A stretch of 34,900 nucleotides of DNA from Deltaproteobacteria bacterium (GTDB taxonomy: Bacteria; Bdellovibrionota_C; UBA2361; SZUA-149; JADZAE01): positions 1 through 34,900 of the forward strand of contig JADZAE010000049.1 of NCBI GenBank assembly GCA_020852715.1, given 5' to 3'. This document shows positions 7,074 through 15,345 of this stretch, piece after piece (within the stretch, counting starts at the first letter, position 1; each line of letters begins with the position of its first letter). A program made the translations under genes and the position numbers. A model generated the notes under the pieces. The model was not told the DNA's origin, did not search any database, and was given only the letters and a program-made list of their open reading frames with translations.

Positions 7074-9680
7074 CTAATGGCTGTGAATTACTAAACTTCC
7101 ATCGACCACATCAACGGTGACTTCACTGTGATCTAAAATCTCACCACTGACTATTTTGCGTGCCAGCTTAGTTTCGACATTGGTTTGTAAGTAGCGCCGT
7201 AAAGGCCGTGCTCCATATGCTGGATCAGAGCCATGTTCGACGATATAATCAATAGCCTCGTCGGTAAGCGATAAAGTAATACCTTTTTCCGCTAGGCGGT
7301 CAATAATCTCTCTGGCCTGTAAACAAACTATTTTGGCCAGCTCTTCTTTGCCTAATGGCTTAAATAAAACTATATCATCAACGCGGTTTAAAAACTCCGG
7401 CCGAAAATAGCGCCGCAGTTCGGCCAGCACTTGCTTGCGCACCTCCTCGGTGATCTTTTTTGACATACTTAAGCCTTCTAATAAAATAGGCGAAGCGATG
7501 TTCGAGGTCATGATGATAACCGTATTCTTGAAATTTACCACGCGACCTTGTGAATCTGTTAACCGCCCGTCATCAAGAATCTGCAAAAGCAGGTTGAAAA
7601 CTTCACTGTTGGCTTTCTCGATCTCGTCAAACAAGATCACGCAATAAGGCTTGCGCCGCACGGCTTCAGTTAGTTGGCCGCCTTCTTCGTAGCCAACATA
7701 TCCGGGAGGCGCGCCGATTAAACGAGAAACAGAGAATTTCTCCATATATTCGCTCATATCGATACGCACCAGTGCCTCTTCGCTATCGAAAAGCGCCTGA
7801 GCTAAAGTCTTAGCTAATTCGGTTTTGCCTACGCCGGTGGGGCCTAAAAAGATAAATGAACCGATAGGTCGGCGTGGGTCTTTCATGCCGGTGCGTGCGC
7901 GAATCACCGCGTCAGCGACTAACTGCACAGCTTCGTCTTGGCCGATAACGCGTTCGTGGAGGCGTTTGTCGAGCATCCCGAGGCGTGCTTTATCTCCTTC
8001 GACCATGCGGGTGAGGGGGATACCTGTCCAGCGGCTAACGACTTCGCCTATCTCATCTTCTGTCACTTCTTCTCTAAGCAAGCGTCCTTCAGTGTGCGAC
8101 TTAGTAAGCTCGGCTTCTTCCTTCTTTAGTTCGCTTTCCAGCGTGGGCAGCTGGCCGTGTTTTAACTCGGCGGCCCTGTCTAAATTATAATTTAGTTCGG
8201 CACGCTCTATCTCGTGCTTCAGTTGCTCCAGGCGGCTTCTTAGTTCCTGAACTTTCTTGATGGCTGCGCGTTCAGATTCCCATTGTTGTTTCATGGGATC
8301 AAGTTTAGCCTTAAGCTCACTTAACTCCTCGCGAATGGCTTCCAGTCGCTCGACTGTGTTTTCATCTTTTTCATGTTTGAGCGCAGCTTCTTCGATTTCT
8401 AATTGCATGACGCGGCGTGATATTTCATCCAGCGCTGTGGGCATAGAATCGATTTCTGTTCTGATCATGGCGCATGCTTCATCGACCAAATCGATCGCCT
8501 TATCCGGCAAGAACCTATCAGTGATATAGCGATTAGAAAGCATAGCGGCGGCGACCAGAGCGTTATCCTGGATCTTCACACCGTGGTGCACATCAAAGCG
8601 CTCCTTAAGACCGCGCAAAATAGAAATCGTGTCTTCTACTGTAGGTTGCTCAATTAGAACTTGCTGGAAGCGGCGCTCTAGCGCAGCGTCCTTTTCAATA
8701 CGCTGACGGTATTCGTCAAGCGTGGTTGCGCCAATGCAATGCAGCTCGCCGCGGGCAAGCATGGGTTTGAGCAGATTGCCGGCGTCCATAGCCCCTTCGG
8801 TGCGGCCGGCGCCAACTATCAAATGCAGCTCATCAATAAAGAGCAGGATTTGTCCTTCGGACTTGGTAATTTCATTGAGCACTGCTTTGAGGCGCTCTTC
8901 GAACTCACCGCGAAACTTTGCTCCGGCTACCAGTGCACCCATATCTAAGGCGAAGATTTGTTTATTCTTTAACCCCTCAGGGACATCGCCGCGCACGATA
9001 CGCTGCGCCAGGCCCTCAACTATGGCCGTTTTACCTACGCCCGGTTCGCCGATAAGCACTGGATTATTTTTTGTTTTACGCGAGAGAATTCGAATGATAC
9101 GACGAATTTCGGCATCACGGCCGATGACGGGATCAAGTTTACCCAAGCGCGCTTCTTTAACTAACTCGCGTCCATAGCGGCTTAGGGCCTCATAAGTTTG
9201 TTCGGGATTGGCGCTCTGCACACGCTGATTGCCGCGCACTTGAGTTAAGGCGTTGAGGAAACGCTCGCGGGTGACGCCGAATTCTTTTAAGCTACGCCCG
9301 GCTGGTGTCCTATCTTGTTCGTCAACTAAAGCTAAAGCTACGTGTTCGACTGAAATGTATTCATCTTTTAAGCGGCTGGCTTCGCGCTCGGCATTAAGTA
9401 AGATTTGATTAACGCGTTGTGAAATATAGACTTTGCCTGGCTCAACGCCTGGGCCGGAAACTTTAGGCTTAGATTGTAAGGCATTTTCTATCGCCTGGTT
9501 TAACTGATTAGAGTCTACTTCCATGCGCTGTAGCAGTTTGGGAAAAATTCCGCCTACTTGATTGATGGCCGCAGATAATAAATGCTCACCGTCAACTTCG
9601 ACATGACCGTAACGCGAGGCTACCTTCTGGGCATTTTGGATTAGTTGCTGAGTTTTCTCAGTAAAGCGAGTGGCGTCCAT
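7074..9680 (-). CDS. clpB: ATP-dependent disaggregase ClpB
   Basis: An 868-residue Hsp100 chaperone that, with DnaK/DnaJ, threads aggregated proteins through a hexameric ring. Seen: N-terminal Clp repeat domain (1-150); first AAA+ module with Walker A GEPGVGKT from residue 211 and Walker B LLFIDELH; long coiled-coil middle domain rich in Glu/Lys/Leu (about 410-530), which separates ClpB from ClpA; second AAA+ module with GPTGVGKT from residue 613, the GYVGYEEGG pore loop and a C-terminal D2 domain. Length is normal for the family. ATG 9680 was chosen because GAGGA lies 6-7 bases upstream; an in-frame ATG at 9686 abuts that site. It follows the dnaJ-like stop by 2 bases, so translation is likely coupled. 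No CIRCE element was found upstream of the operon. Confidence 0.97.
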   Translation of the reverse strand: MDATRFTEKTQQLIQNAQKVASRYGHVEVDGEHLLSAAINQVGGIFPKLLQRMEVDSNQLNQAIENALQSKPKVSGPGVEPGKVYISQRVNQILLNAEREASRLKDEYISVEHVALALVDEQDRTPAGRSLKEFGVTRERFLNALTQVRGNQRVQSANPEQTYEALSRYGRELVKEARLGKLDPVIGRDAEIRRIIRILSRKTKNNPVLIGEPGVGKTAIVEGLAQRIVRGDVPEGLKNKQIFALDMGALVAGAKFRGEFEERLKAVLNEITKSEGQILLFIDELHLIVGAGRTEGAMDAGNLLKPMLARGELHCIGATTLDEYRQRIEKDAALERRFQQVLIEQPTVEDTISILRGLKERFDVHHGVKIQDNALVAAAMLSNRYITDRFLPDKAIDLVDEACAMIRTEIDSMPTALDEISRRVMQLEIEEAALKHEKDENTVERLEAIREELSELKAKLDPMKQQWESERAAIKKVQELRSRLEQLKHEIERAELNYNLDRAAELKHGQLPTLESELKKEEAELTKSHTEGRLLREEVTEDEIGEVVSRWTGIPLTRMVEGDKARLGMLDKRLHERVIGQDEAVQLVADAVIRARTGMKDPRRPIGSFIFLGPTGVGKTELAKTLAQALFDSEEALVRIDMSEYMEKFSVSRLIGAPPGYVGYEEGGQLTEAVRRKPYCVILFDEIEKANSEVFNLLLQILDDGRLTDSQGRVVNFKNTVIIMTSNIASPILLEGLSMSKKITEEVRKQVLAELRRYFRPEFLNRVDDIVLFKPLGKEELAKIVCLQAREIIDRLAEKGITLSLTDEAIDYIVEHGSDPAYGARPLRRYLQTNVETKLARKIVSGEILDHSEVTVDVVDGSLVIHSH

Positions 9681-9682
9681 AA

Positions 9683-10642
9683 TCATTTCCTCGGATTATA
9701 AGTCGATATTTCCTTTAACTGTTTAAATAGATCTTGCTCCTTGGCGCTTAGAGTTTTGGGAACCTGAATGACAAGTTCTACCAGTAAATCGCCGCTGCCG
9801 TCTTTGCCTGGCAAGCCTTTGCCTTTGAGGCGCATTTTTTGGCCGCTTTGTGCGCCGGCGGGAATGGTCAGATGATATGCGCCGTCGACTGATTTTACTT
9901 CTACTTTCCCTCCTAATGCCGCTTCCCAGGGGGTAAGATAAAGTTTGGTATTAATGTTATTGCCGTCAAGGCTGAAGTTATCATCGGACACTACATTGAT
10001 GCGCAGGTGAATTTCCGTTTGAGGGTTTTTGCCCTTGGGGCGTATGCGGATTATGCTGCCCTGAGAAACGCCGGCAGGGATTTTAACATTGTAGGTCTTT
10101 TCTGAACTATCGGGGTCGCGCAAATAAATCTGCCTCATTGTGCCGCGACTGGCTTCAGCTATAGTAATGGAAATATCATGGGCAGTTTTTGGTGAGGCTT
10201 TGTGAGAATGAAAACGTTTGTTGTTTTGCTCGCTTTCATTTTTGTCCTGCGAGAACATAGAACCGCCAAAAATTGCATTAAAAAAATCGCTGAAACCGCC
10301 AAGGCCGGAGGATTGTTCGGCGTTACCAAAATTAAAAGTTGCTGATTGTCCTTGCTTGCCAAAATTTGAGCCGAATTTAAAAAACTGTTCAAAGTCCGGT
10401 GGCGGTTGAAACTCCTGACCGTTTTGCCAATTTGCGCCCAGCTGGTCATAGCGGGCACGCTTTTGCGGGTCGCCTAATACTTCATGGGCTTCGTTTATTT
10501 CTTTGAACTTATTCTCTGAGCCTTTGGCTTTGTTTAAGTCAGGGTGATATTTGCGGGCGAGGCGACGATAAGCCTTATGAATCTCCTCAGCTGAGGCTTT
10601 TCGATCAACCCCTAAAGTGTCGTAATAGTTTTGATATTTCAC
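9683..10642 (-). CDS. DnaJ-family co-chaperone of CbpA type
   Basis: A 319-residue J-domain protein. The J domain (about 1-70) has the HPD motif at 33-35, which stimulates the DnaK ATPase. A Gly/Phe-rich linker (about 85-135) follows, then two C-terminal substrate-binding beta domains (about 150-315) and the usual [15 protein letters not shown] end. The four CxxCxGxG zinc repeats of classical DnaJ are absent, so it is a class B (CbpA/DjlA-like) protein. Start is GTG at 10642, with GGAGAG 5 bases upstream. It forms an operon with clpB immediately downstream, which fits a disaggregation role. Confidence 0.93.
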   Translation of the reverse strand: MKYQNYYDTLGVDRKASAEEIHKAYRRLARKYHPDLNKAKGSENKFKEINEAHEVLGDPQKRARYDQLGANWQNGQEFQPPPDFEQFFKFGSNFGKQGQSATFNFGNAEQSSGLGGFSDFFNAIFGGSMFSQDKNESEQNNKRFHSHKASPKTAHDISITIAEASRGTMRQIYLRDPDSSEKTYNVKIPAGVSQGSIIRIRPKGKNPQTEIHLRINVVSDDNFSLDGNNINTKLYLTPWEAALGGKVEVKSVDGAYHLTIPAGAQSGQKMRLKGKGLPGKDGSGDLLVELVIQVPKTLSAKEQDLFKQLKEISTYNPRK

Positions 10643-10858
10643 TAATTCTCTCCGCCGTTAGGTCACGATAATAGTTTTCCCCGTCAAGAGACCTTAGAGC
10701 GCATAAAACCACAAGATGTTATGGCAGTTATTGTTAACTATTACCATATATCGCAGTTTGTCTATGAAAGATAAGCCTTTAACCCCTAGTGTTATTGGTC
10801 AAAGCTTATCCTATTTAGCTCGCTCATATAGGGAAGTTAAGCACTTAGGCTTAATCTG
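10643..10858. other. Gap upstream of the chaperone operon
   Basis: About 215 bases without a gene. I looked for CIRCE (TTAGCACTC-N9-GAGTGCTAA) and a sigma-32 type promoter ahead of the dnaJ-like gene and found neither. The region must contain the chaperone promoter if the operon is transcribed separately. Confidence 0.4.
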
Positions 10859-11410
10859 TCAAAGCTTTCTGTTGATGATGAGCAGATACTTATTGAAATT
10901 CTTAATTGTTTGCTCGGCCAGCAGGCGGGCATCTTCCCAGGCTCCGCTCTGATAGAGCTCGTGAATGAGGAGCAGGGACAGATTCTTGCTTGGTTCATCA
11001 GAGTGAATAAAGGCATTTATTTTATCCAAATGTTTTTCATATAGTGCTTTTTTCCCCTCGACCACAGCTTTTCTTTCTCTAAGGGGCTTTCTGCAATTGG
11101 TCATTACCGCCATAAGAATATCAATCGGATTTTTTGCTAAAATTTTTAGTCGATCGGTGAGTTTATCAACTGCCGCGTAAACTTTCAAATCTGTGTTTAA
11201 CTGATTGAGCTCTTGCTCAGTTTCCGAAAGAATTATCTCTATCTCTTTTCTTGCCGTTAAAATCAGCTTTCCGACAAAACGGATCGCTTTACCGGCGCGG
11301 TCACGCGCGTGTTTTTCCTCAGCGGTTAATTCCTTTTCTTTCGGCCTTAGCTTTTCTAGTTGGTGGGAATTTAACCCCTGATAGCGCGAATGAAAATCAA
11401 CTGTTGACAT
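10859..11410 (-). CDS. Helical protein of unknown function
   Basis: A 183-residue protein rich in Lys, Glu and Leu, with no signal peptide and no membrane segment. A charged N-terminal stretch (EKLRPKEKELTAEEKHARD) and repeated Leu/Ile spacing between residues 45 and 100 suggest long helices or coiled coil. No family was recognised. ATG 11410 follows GAGGAAAGGGG by 3 bases, a strong ribosome binding site, so it is probably real. It stands alone upstream of the chaperone operon on the same strand with more than 200 bases between, in which no clear promoter or terminator was seen. Confidence 0.65.
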   Translation of the reverse strand: MSTVDFHSRYQGLNSHQLEKLRPKEKELTAEEKHARDRAGKAIRFVGKLILTARKEIEIILSETEQELNQLNTDLKVYAAVDKLTDRLKILAKNPIDILMAVMTNCRKPLRERKAVVEGKKALYEKHLDKINAFIHSDEPSKNLSLLLIHELYQSGAWEDARLLAEQTIKNFNKYLLIINRKL

Positions 11411-11896
11411 AAACCCCTTTCCTCAGCGTGCTTTAAAAGATCAAGCCCCTAGCCAATATCGGCAAAAGGCATCATAACCATAACTTACTACTAAGGTTAT
11501 GATCCTACGTCTCGAAAGGTTGCGGTTAAGCAAAACTCGCTCTCCGAGAGAATGCTCGCTCGTAACCCCCTGAAAACACGAAGAAGATATTGCATATTGC
11601 TGGTGCCCTGCACCGAAGGAAAAGAGGGGCGGGGTAGCAAAAAGGGTGAGGCGTCGCGGGTTAAACTAATTTTCAACTAAGGGATTACTTGCTGATGTGT
11701 ATCATGACAGAGACTAAAGTTTGCCTGAGTAAATGACGAGCATATCATTACCAATAACTAAATTAACTTTTGAGCTGAAACCATAAATGCTTTCTATGTT
11801 TCCTTAGTCTGGGCGAGATGAGGGCGCGAGTATTTGAATGATTTTTAAGGCAAAGAAATGAGCAGGACCGGGATATTCATCATCAGCTGTCAGTGA
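11411..11896. other. Intergenic region with repeat copy and hairpins
   Basis: About 485 bases without a gene. It contains a GAG-rich palindrome (CTCTCCGAGAG around 11540-11550) and, at 11570-11623, an imperfect copy of a sequence found again at 15161-15208, including the hairpin GGTGC-CCT-GCACC. The sequence has the look of eroded mobile or repeat DNA. Confidence 0.45.
11570..11623 (+). repeat. Dispersed repeat, copy 1 (GGTGC-CCT-GCACC hairpin)
   Basis: The segment starting CTGAAAACACGAAG and containing GCTGGTGCCCTGCACC is similar to 15161-15208. In this copy the perfect stem is 5 bp; in the second copy it is 9 bp. The two copies flank the phosphatase pseudogene region. Confidence 0.55.
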
Positions 11897-13559
11897 TGGC
11901 TTTTCACCGTATTAAGTCTTCTTAACTCGTTTGTTCTAGCCCAAGAAGGGCCTCGTCTTTCCCCACGTAACGTAATTTTGATAATTGGCGATGGGATGGG
12001 TGTTGCCCATACTAGAGTCTCAAGTCTAGTGCTTGGGCAGCTTCACTCTTTTGAGAATTTCCCTTATCAGGCGTCAGTTACAACCTATAGCGCCAATAGT
12101 GCAATTACTGACTCGGCGGCGGCAGCAACGGCCATAGCTTCAGGGCGAAAGGTCAATAATGGTGTAGTAGCAATGGCTATTCCCGGAGATGGGGCTGATT
12201 TAGAATCATTACAGGAATATTTCCAATTGCGTGGTAAGTCGGTGGGTATCGTAACGAGTACTGATATCTCTGACGCTACCCCGGCAGCTTTTGCTGCGCA
12301 TGAAACGTCTCGCAACAATTATGCCCAAATCGTAACAGATTATCTTGATCAGACTAGACCGGATATAATTTTTGGTGGTGCAGGAAATGGTATGACTACT
12401 TTAGCGGCGCAAGCTGCCGGCTACACGGTAGTTACTGACCGCATGGAATTACAAGCTCTTAATACGGAAACAGCAGCAAGCATTTCCGGGCAGTTTGGTA
12501 TCGGCAATCTGCCTTATGAATATGATGGATTGGGAACTCTGCCACATCTTCAAGAAATGGTTTATTCGGCGCTGAGAATACTGGATAATAATCCTAATGG
12601 ATTTTTTCTACTCAGGGGGTCTAATTGACGATGTTGGCAATGATTTGCCGCGCTCCATGGCGGAAATGCCTCAATTAAATGCGAGCGTCCAAGAAGTCCT
12701 AGATTGGCTGCCGCAAGGGGCAGAAACATTGATTCTAGTGTTGGCCGATCATGAAGCTGGCGGACTTAGTGTAACATCGGATACTATAAGCGGCGGATAT
12801 CCTTCAGTTGCCTGGGCAACTAACTATCATACGGCGGCCAATGTTAAAGCTTATGCCTACGGCTATGGAGCAGAGAATTTTAGCGGCACGCTTGATAATA
12901 CCGATATTAGCGCACTGATTAAAACAGCTGGGTTGCTCTATAACGAGCCTCCCGTGGTTAATGCCGGAAATGATGTTCAGGGAAATGCTATCTTTGATGA
13001 TGGCTATGTCTTACCGCAGCAGAAGCAGCTTCAAGGCAGTTTCTCAGATGATGATGTTTATGCGGCTTCCGGTTTTTCTTATTCCTGGCAGCAGGCAAGC
13101 GGACTCTCAGCCGCGACAATTGCCAATGAGCAGGCCCTAAATACGGCTGCTACTTTTAGCACTGCCGGTCGCTATGTTTTGCGCCTAACTGTGAATGATG
13201 GATTTACACAGAGTAGTGATCTGATGAATGTTGATTTGATTGAACCGCCGCGTGTTGCCTTGTCTCGCGTTATTGATAGAACAAATGCCGTTCATCAATT
13301 AAGAATAAAATTTCTCGAGGCGATACCTGCGCAGCCGCGCTACGACACTAGGAATTGCCAAGTGCGTGTATATCTACTTGAAGGACCCCCCGTTGTGCCG
13401 ACCAGTAAAAAACTTTTAGCGGCATTTGCCGCACCTTTAATAATGGCAACAGTGGATTTACCATTTTTGCCGACATCAATCAAAGACCCAGCTGCCGAAA
13501 TGAAATATATTTATGCTCAGGCGCATTTGGTTTGTCCTAATAATATTAAAGTGCGTTAA
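11897..13559 (+). pseudogene. Alkaline phosphatase with PKD-like tail, frameshifted
   Basis: Two overlapping frames (to 12628, and from about 12597) encode an alkaline phosphatase of the PhoA family, a secreted metal-dependent phosphomonoesterase. Seen: IIGDGMG metal site, catalytic serine in TDSAAAATAIASG, SDATPAAFAAH, then ADHEAGG and a His in NYHTAA. A PKD/REJ-like beta domain follows (about 12950-13250: PPVVNAGND ... RYVLRLTVNDG). Defects: no start codon lies in frame ahead of a signal-peptide-like stretch (WLFTVLSLLNSFVLA); an ATG at 11896 is in another frame. At about 12600 the frame changes exactly at the VEGG...DxxGH metal motif, next to a run of six T and a run of five G, leaving GGLIDDVGND without the usual Glu and His ligands. 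The C-terminal 100 residues are unrecognised. Confidence 0.82.
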
Positions 13560-13807
13560 ACCAAAATTAGAAACACGCTTGTTGCTAAGGGAACTGAATC
13601 TGTGGTGCGGGAATATTGGAGAGACTCTTATCTGGTAAGAAAACGCTAAGGGTGATCCTGCTCTCTGAGTCTTATACACAAGCCCATCAAAAGCGTTACT
13701 TCAGAGCAGCACGCGTATGCGGCTAAGCCGCCAAATGCCGTGTAACTATTGGGCGCAGGTGACACACTTTGTCCGCTTTACTTCCAAAGATGGATGGCGT
13801 TCCACGA

Positions 13808-13857
13808 GCGTTTGAAAATTATTTACCTCCGTGGTGGCATGGCCGAGAGTGTTGCAA
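13808..13857 (+). repeat. Dispersed repeat module shared with 15211-15261
   Basis: The two copies share GCGTTTGAAAA, TTATTTACC, GGCATGGCC and GAGTGTTGCAA with a few substitutions and one base of length difference. In one copy it is close to the element end, in the other about 250 bases inside, so the first element contains extra inserted sequence. Confidence 0.6.
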
Positions 13858-13993
13858 AAATTTATGTAAGCCTTCACGGGATAATTTTAATTGAAATTTC
13901 GGAGGCATTATAAATATGAATATTTATAAATTGATTGACGTTTCCTCATCGGAAACGACTGATTTTGTGAAGGCTTAGTCTCTGTTCCCCCAT

Positions 13994-14028
13994 AGTTTTG
14001 CTTCGCAAAACTTGCCCCCTCCGGGGGC
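13994..14028 (+). other. Two adjacent perfect hairpins inside the element
   Basis: AGTTTTGC-TTC-GCAAAACT (13994-14012) is followed after one base by GCCCCC-TCC-GGGGGC (14014-14028). Both stems are perfect. They sit between a TTAGTCTCTGTT stretch and its imperfect inverse TATAGAGACTCAG (14034-14046), so a larger nested fold is likely. No U-tract follows. Confidence 0.55.
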
Positions 14029-14156
14029 TATTGTATAGAGACTCAGTCAAAGTCGTGAATGGATACAAATTTATCTCGAAAGCACGTTTTTACGAGTTGT
14101 GTATAAGACTCAGCCGACTCTACTCCTCAGGGATTTATAAGATAAACCCAACTTCA

Positions 14157-14996
14157 TTATTCGTTAGCCACGGGTCTCGCCGGTGAAAAGACATGTTTGT
14201 CCGTTGACGGAAAACTCTGGGCTAGGGCGATCAAGCGTCGGTCAGCGTCAACTAGAAGCTTTAAAGATACATCTTCAACCTGCGTGTCCTTTTCGGCATA
14301 ACCGAAGGGATTGTCCAGATCATGAATTAATAAGATCATATAAACTAAAATAAAGCTGACAAAGGCGACAAAGAAAATGCTCTCATAGTAGGGAGAGATT
14401 TTTATAAAGACTAGGCCCAAAACAAGGAATAATGTTATTAGTTCGGCTATCAAGTAGCCGGCTTGCAAAAACGAAGTTTCTCTTATGGCGTGGGCGCGGT
14501 TTATTGTTTTACGGATGAAGCTTTGCTCCTGCTTTAAGCGGGCAATAAAATTAGCTTGAGTTAAGTGCTCAAAAGCTAAAAAGAACTCGTTAAAATGTGA
14601 CAATTTTTGCATCACCGCTTCGGTGCGTTCTTTTTTATAAAACCATTGCAGAAGGGAATGACTAAATTGTGCTAAATAGGCTAAATAATCGAGCGCGACC
14701 TTTGCTCGCTTGCTTTTGTAGATAATAATAGCTTCATCGGCTAAGGTTTCTAAACTCGCCGCTATATCTCCGGGGATTTTTTCACTCTCTTTATAATCGC
14801 TTAATACTCCGGATATTAAAAATCCAATGAGAAAAATATTAGCAGAAACTAAAGCTGTAAATAGCGGGCTGAGAGAAATAATTTCCCAACCGGCATGGTG
14901 AACTAATAATTTGGTGCAGACTACTACTGCGATAATGGGAGCTACTTTAAAAACCAATTTCCATTTAAGTAACAAGCCCGAGGATATTATTTTCAT
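14157..14996 (-). CDS. Four-helix membrane protein, bestrophin-like/DUF4239-like
   Basis: A 279-residue integral membrane protein. Membrane segments are about 15-35, 41-65, 180-200 and 207-228. Between the pairs lies a cytoplasmic helical region of about 110 residues. Conserved-looking elements are SANIFLIGFLISGVLSDYKESEKIPG after the second helix and HDLDNPFGY after the fourth. The pairs of helices and the DNPF motif recall bestrophin-like DUF4239 proteins, for which channel roles have been proposed, but I hold this assignment weakly. It lies between two repeat-bearing segments (13665-14113 and 15161-15308) and may have been flanked by mobile DNA for some time. No clear ribosome binding site is visible before ATG 14996. 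Confidence 0.72.
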   Translation of the reverse strand: MKIISSGLLLKWKLVFKVAPIIAVVVCTKLLVHHAGWEIISLSPLFTALVSANIFLIGFLISGVLSDYKESEKIPGDIAASLETLADEAIIIYKSKRAKVALDYLAYLAQFSHSLLQWFYKKERTEAVMQKLSHFNEFFLAFEHLTQANFIARLKQEQSFIRKTINRAHAIRETSFLQAGYLIAELITLFLVLGLVFIKISPYYESIFFVAFVSFILVYMILLIHDLDNPFGYAEKDTQVEDVSLKLLVDADRRLIALAQSFPSTDKHVFSPARPVANE

Positions 14997-15345
14997 ATAT
15001 TTTATTAAGCTTGGTGTTTTTCCATAAAGAAAATCTAACTAAATCATAATCCATCGGCCAGTCAAATCGAAGCTACGGAAATATTTCGAAAACAGCCGGG
15101 CATGAACTCATTCCTTTCTGCGTAGGGATATACTTATGGGCGAACGGCCTTCCTAAGTTGCTGAAAATACAAGGGGGATAGTGCTGGTGCCCTGCACCAG
15201 CAGGAAAAAAGCGTTTGAAAAATTATTTACCCCTGTGGAGGCATGGCCAAGAGTGTTGCAATAATATATCACCAAGCCGCCTTTTTACGACTTGTGTATA
15301 AGACTCAGAGGGTGTGAACAAAGAACGCGGCACCGGAGAAAATGG
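14997..15345. other. Intergenic region, repeat-rich on its right side
   Basis: No gene was found. The right half (15161-15308) is a repeat or mobile-element remnant described separately. The left half (14997-15160) holds nothing I recognise. Confidence 0.4.
15161..15308. mobile_element. IS50-end-bearing element remnant, one end only
   Basis: The right end, reverse complement ending at 15308, reads CTGAGTCTTATACACAAGT, matching 18 of 19 bases of the IS50 outside end. Inward it carries a module (15211-15261, starting GCGTTTGAAAAATTATTTAC) that also occurs at 13808-13857 in the neighbouring element, then a 9-bp perfect hairpin TGCTGGTGC-CCT-GCACCAGCA (15182-15202) similar to 11599-11614. No matching left end is present, so the element is truncated or eroded. 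Confidence 0.65.

Larger units (their letters stand above)
13665..14113. mobile_element. Non-autonomous element with IS50-like terminal repeats
   Basis: Terminal inverted repeats of 17 identical bases bound a 449-bp segment: left CTGAGTCTTATACACAAG at 13665, right the reverse complement ending at 14113. The known outside end of IS50/Tn5 is CTGACTCTTATACACAAGT, so each end matches 17 of 19 positions. No transposase is encoded; only micro-ORFs are present. The ends contain TTATACACA, a perfect DnaA box, as the IS50 outside end does. The 9-bp flanks do not match, so no target duplication remains. This is best read as a MITE mobilised by an IS4-family transposase located elsewhere. Confidence 0.7.

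Noticed and set aside
8722..9177. 151-codon plus-strand frame opposite clpB
   Set aside because: Antisense to the conserved first AAA+ module; composition is Ser/Pro/Arg-rich as expected of a shadow frame, and clpB is unambiguous.
10643..10858. Search for CIRCE or sigma-32 control of the chaperone operon
   Set aside because: No TTAGCACTC-type inverted repeat and no convincing heat-shock promoter were found.
13840..13980. Two micro-ORFs (24 and 20 codons) in the IS50-like element
   Set aside because: The first lacks a ribosome binding site and the second has only a distant one; they are not conserved in the second copy, so they are not called as genes.
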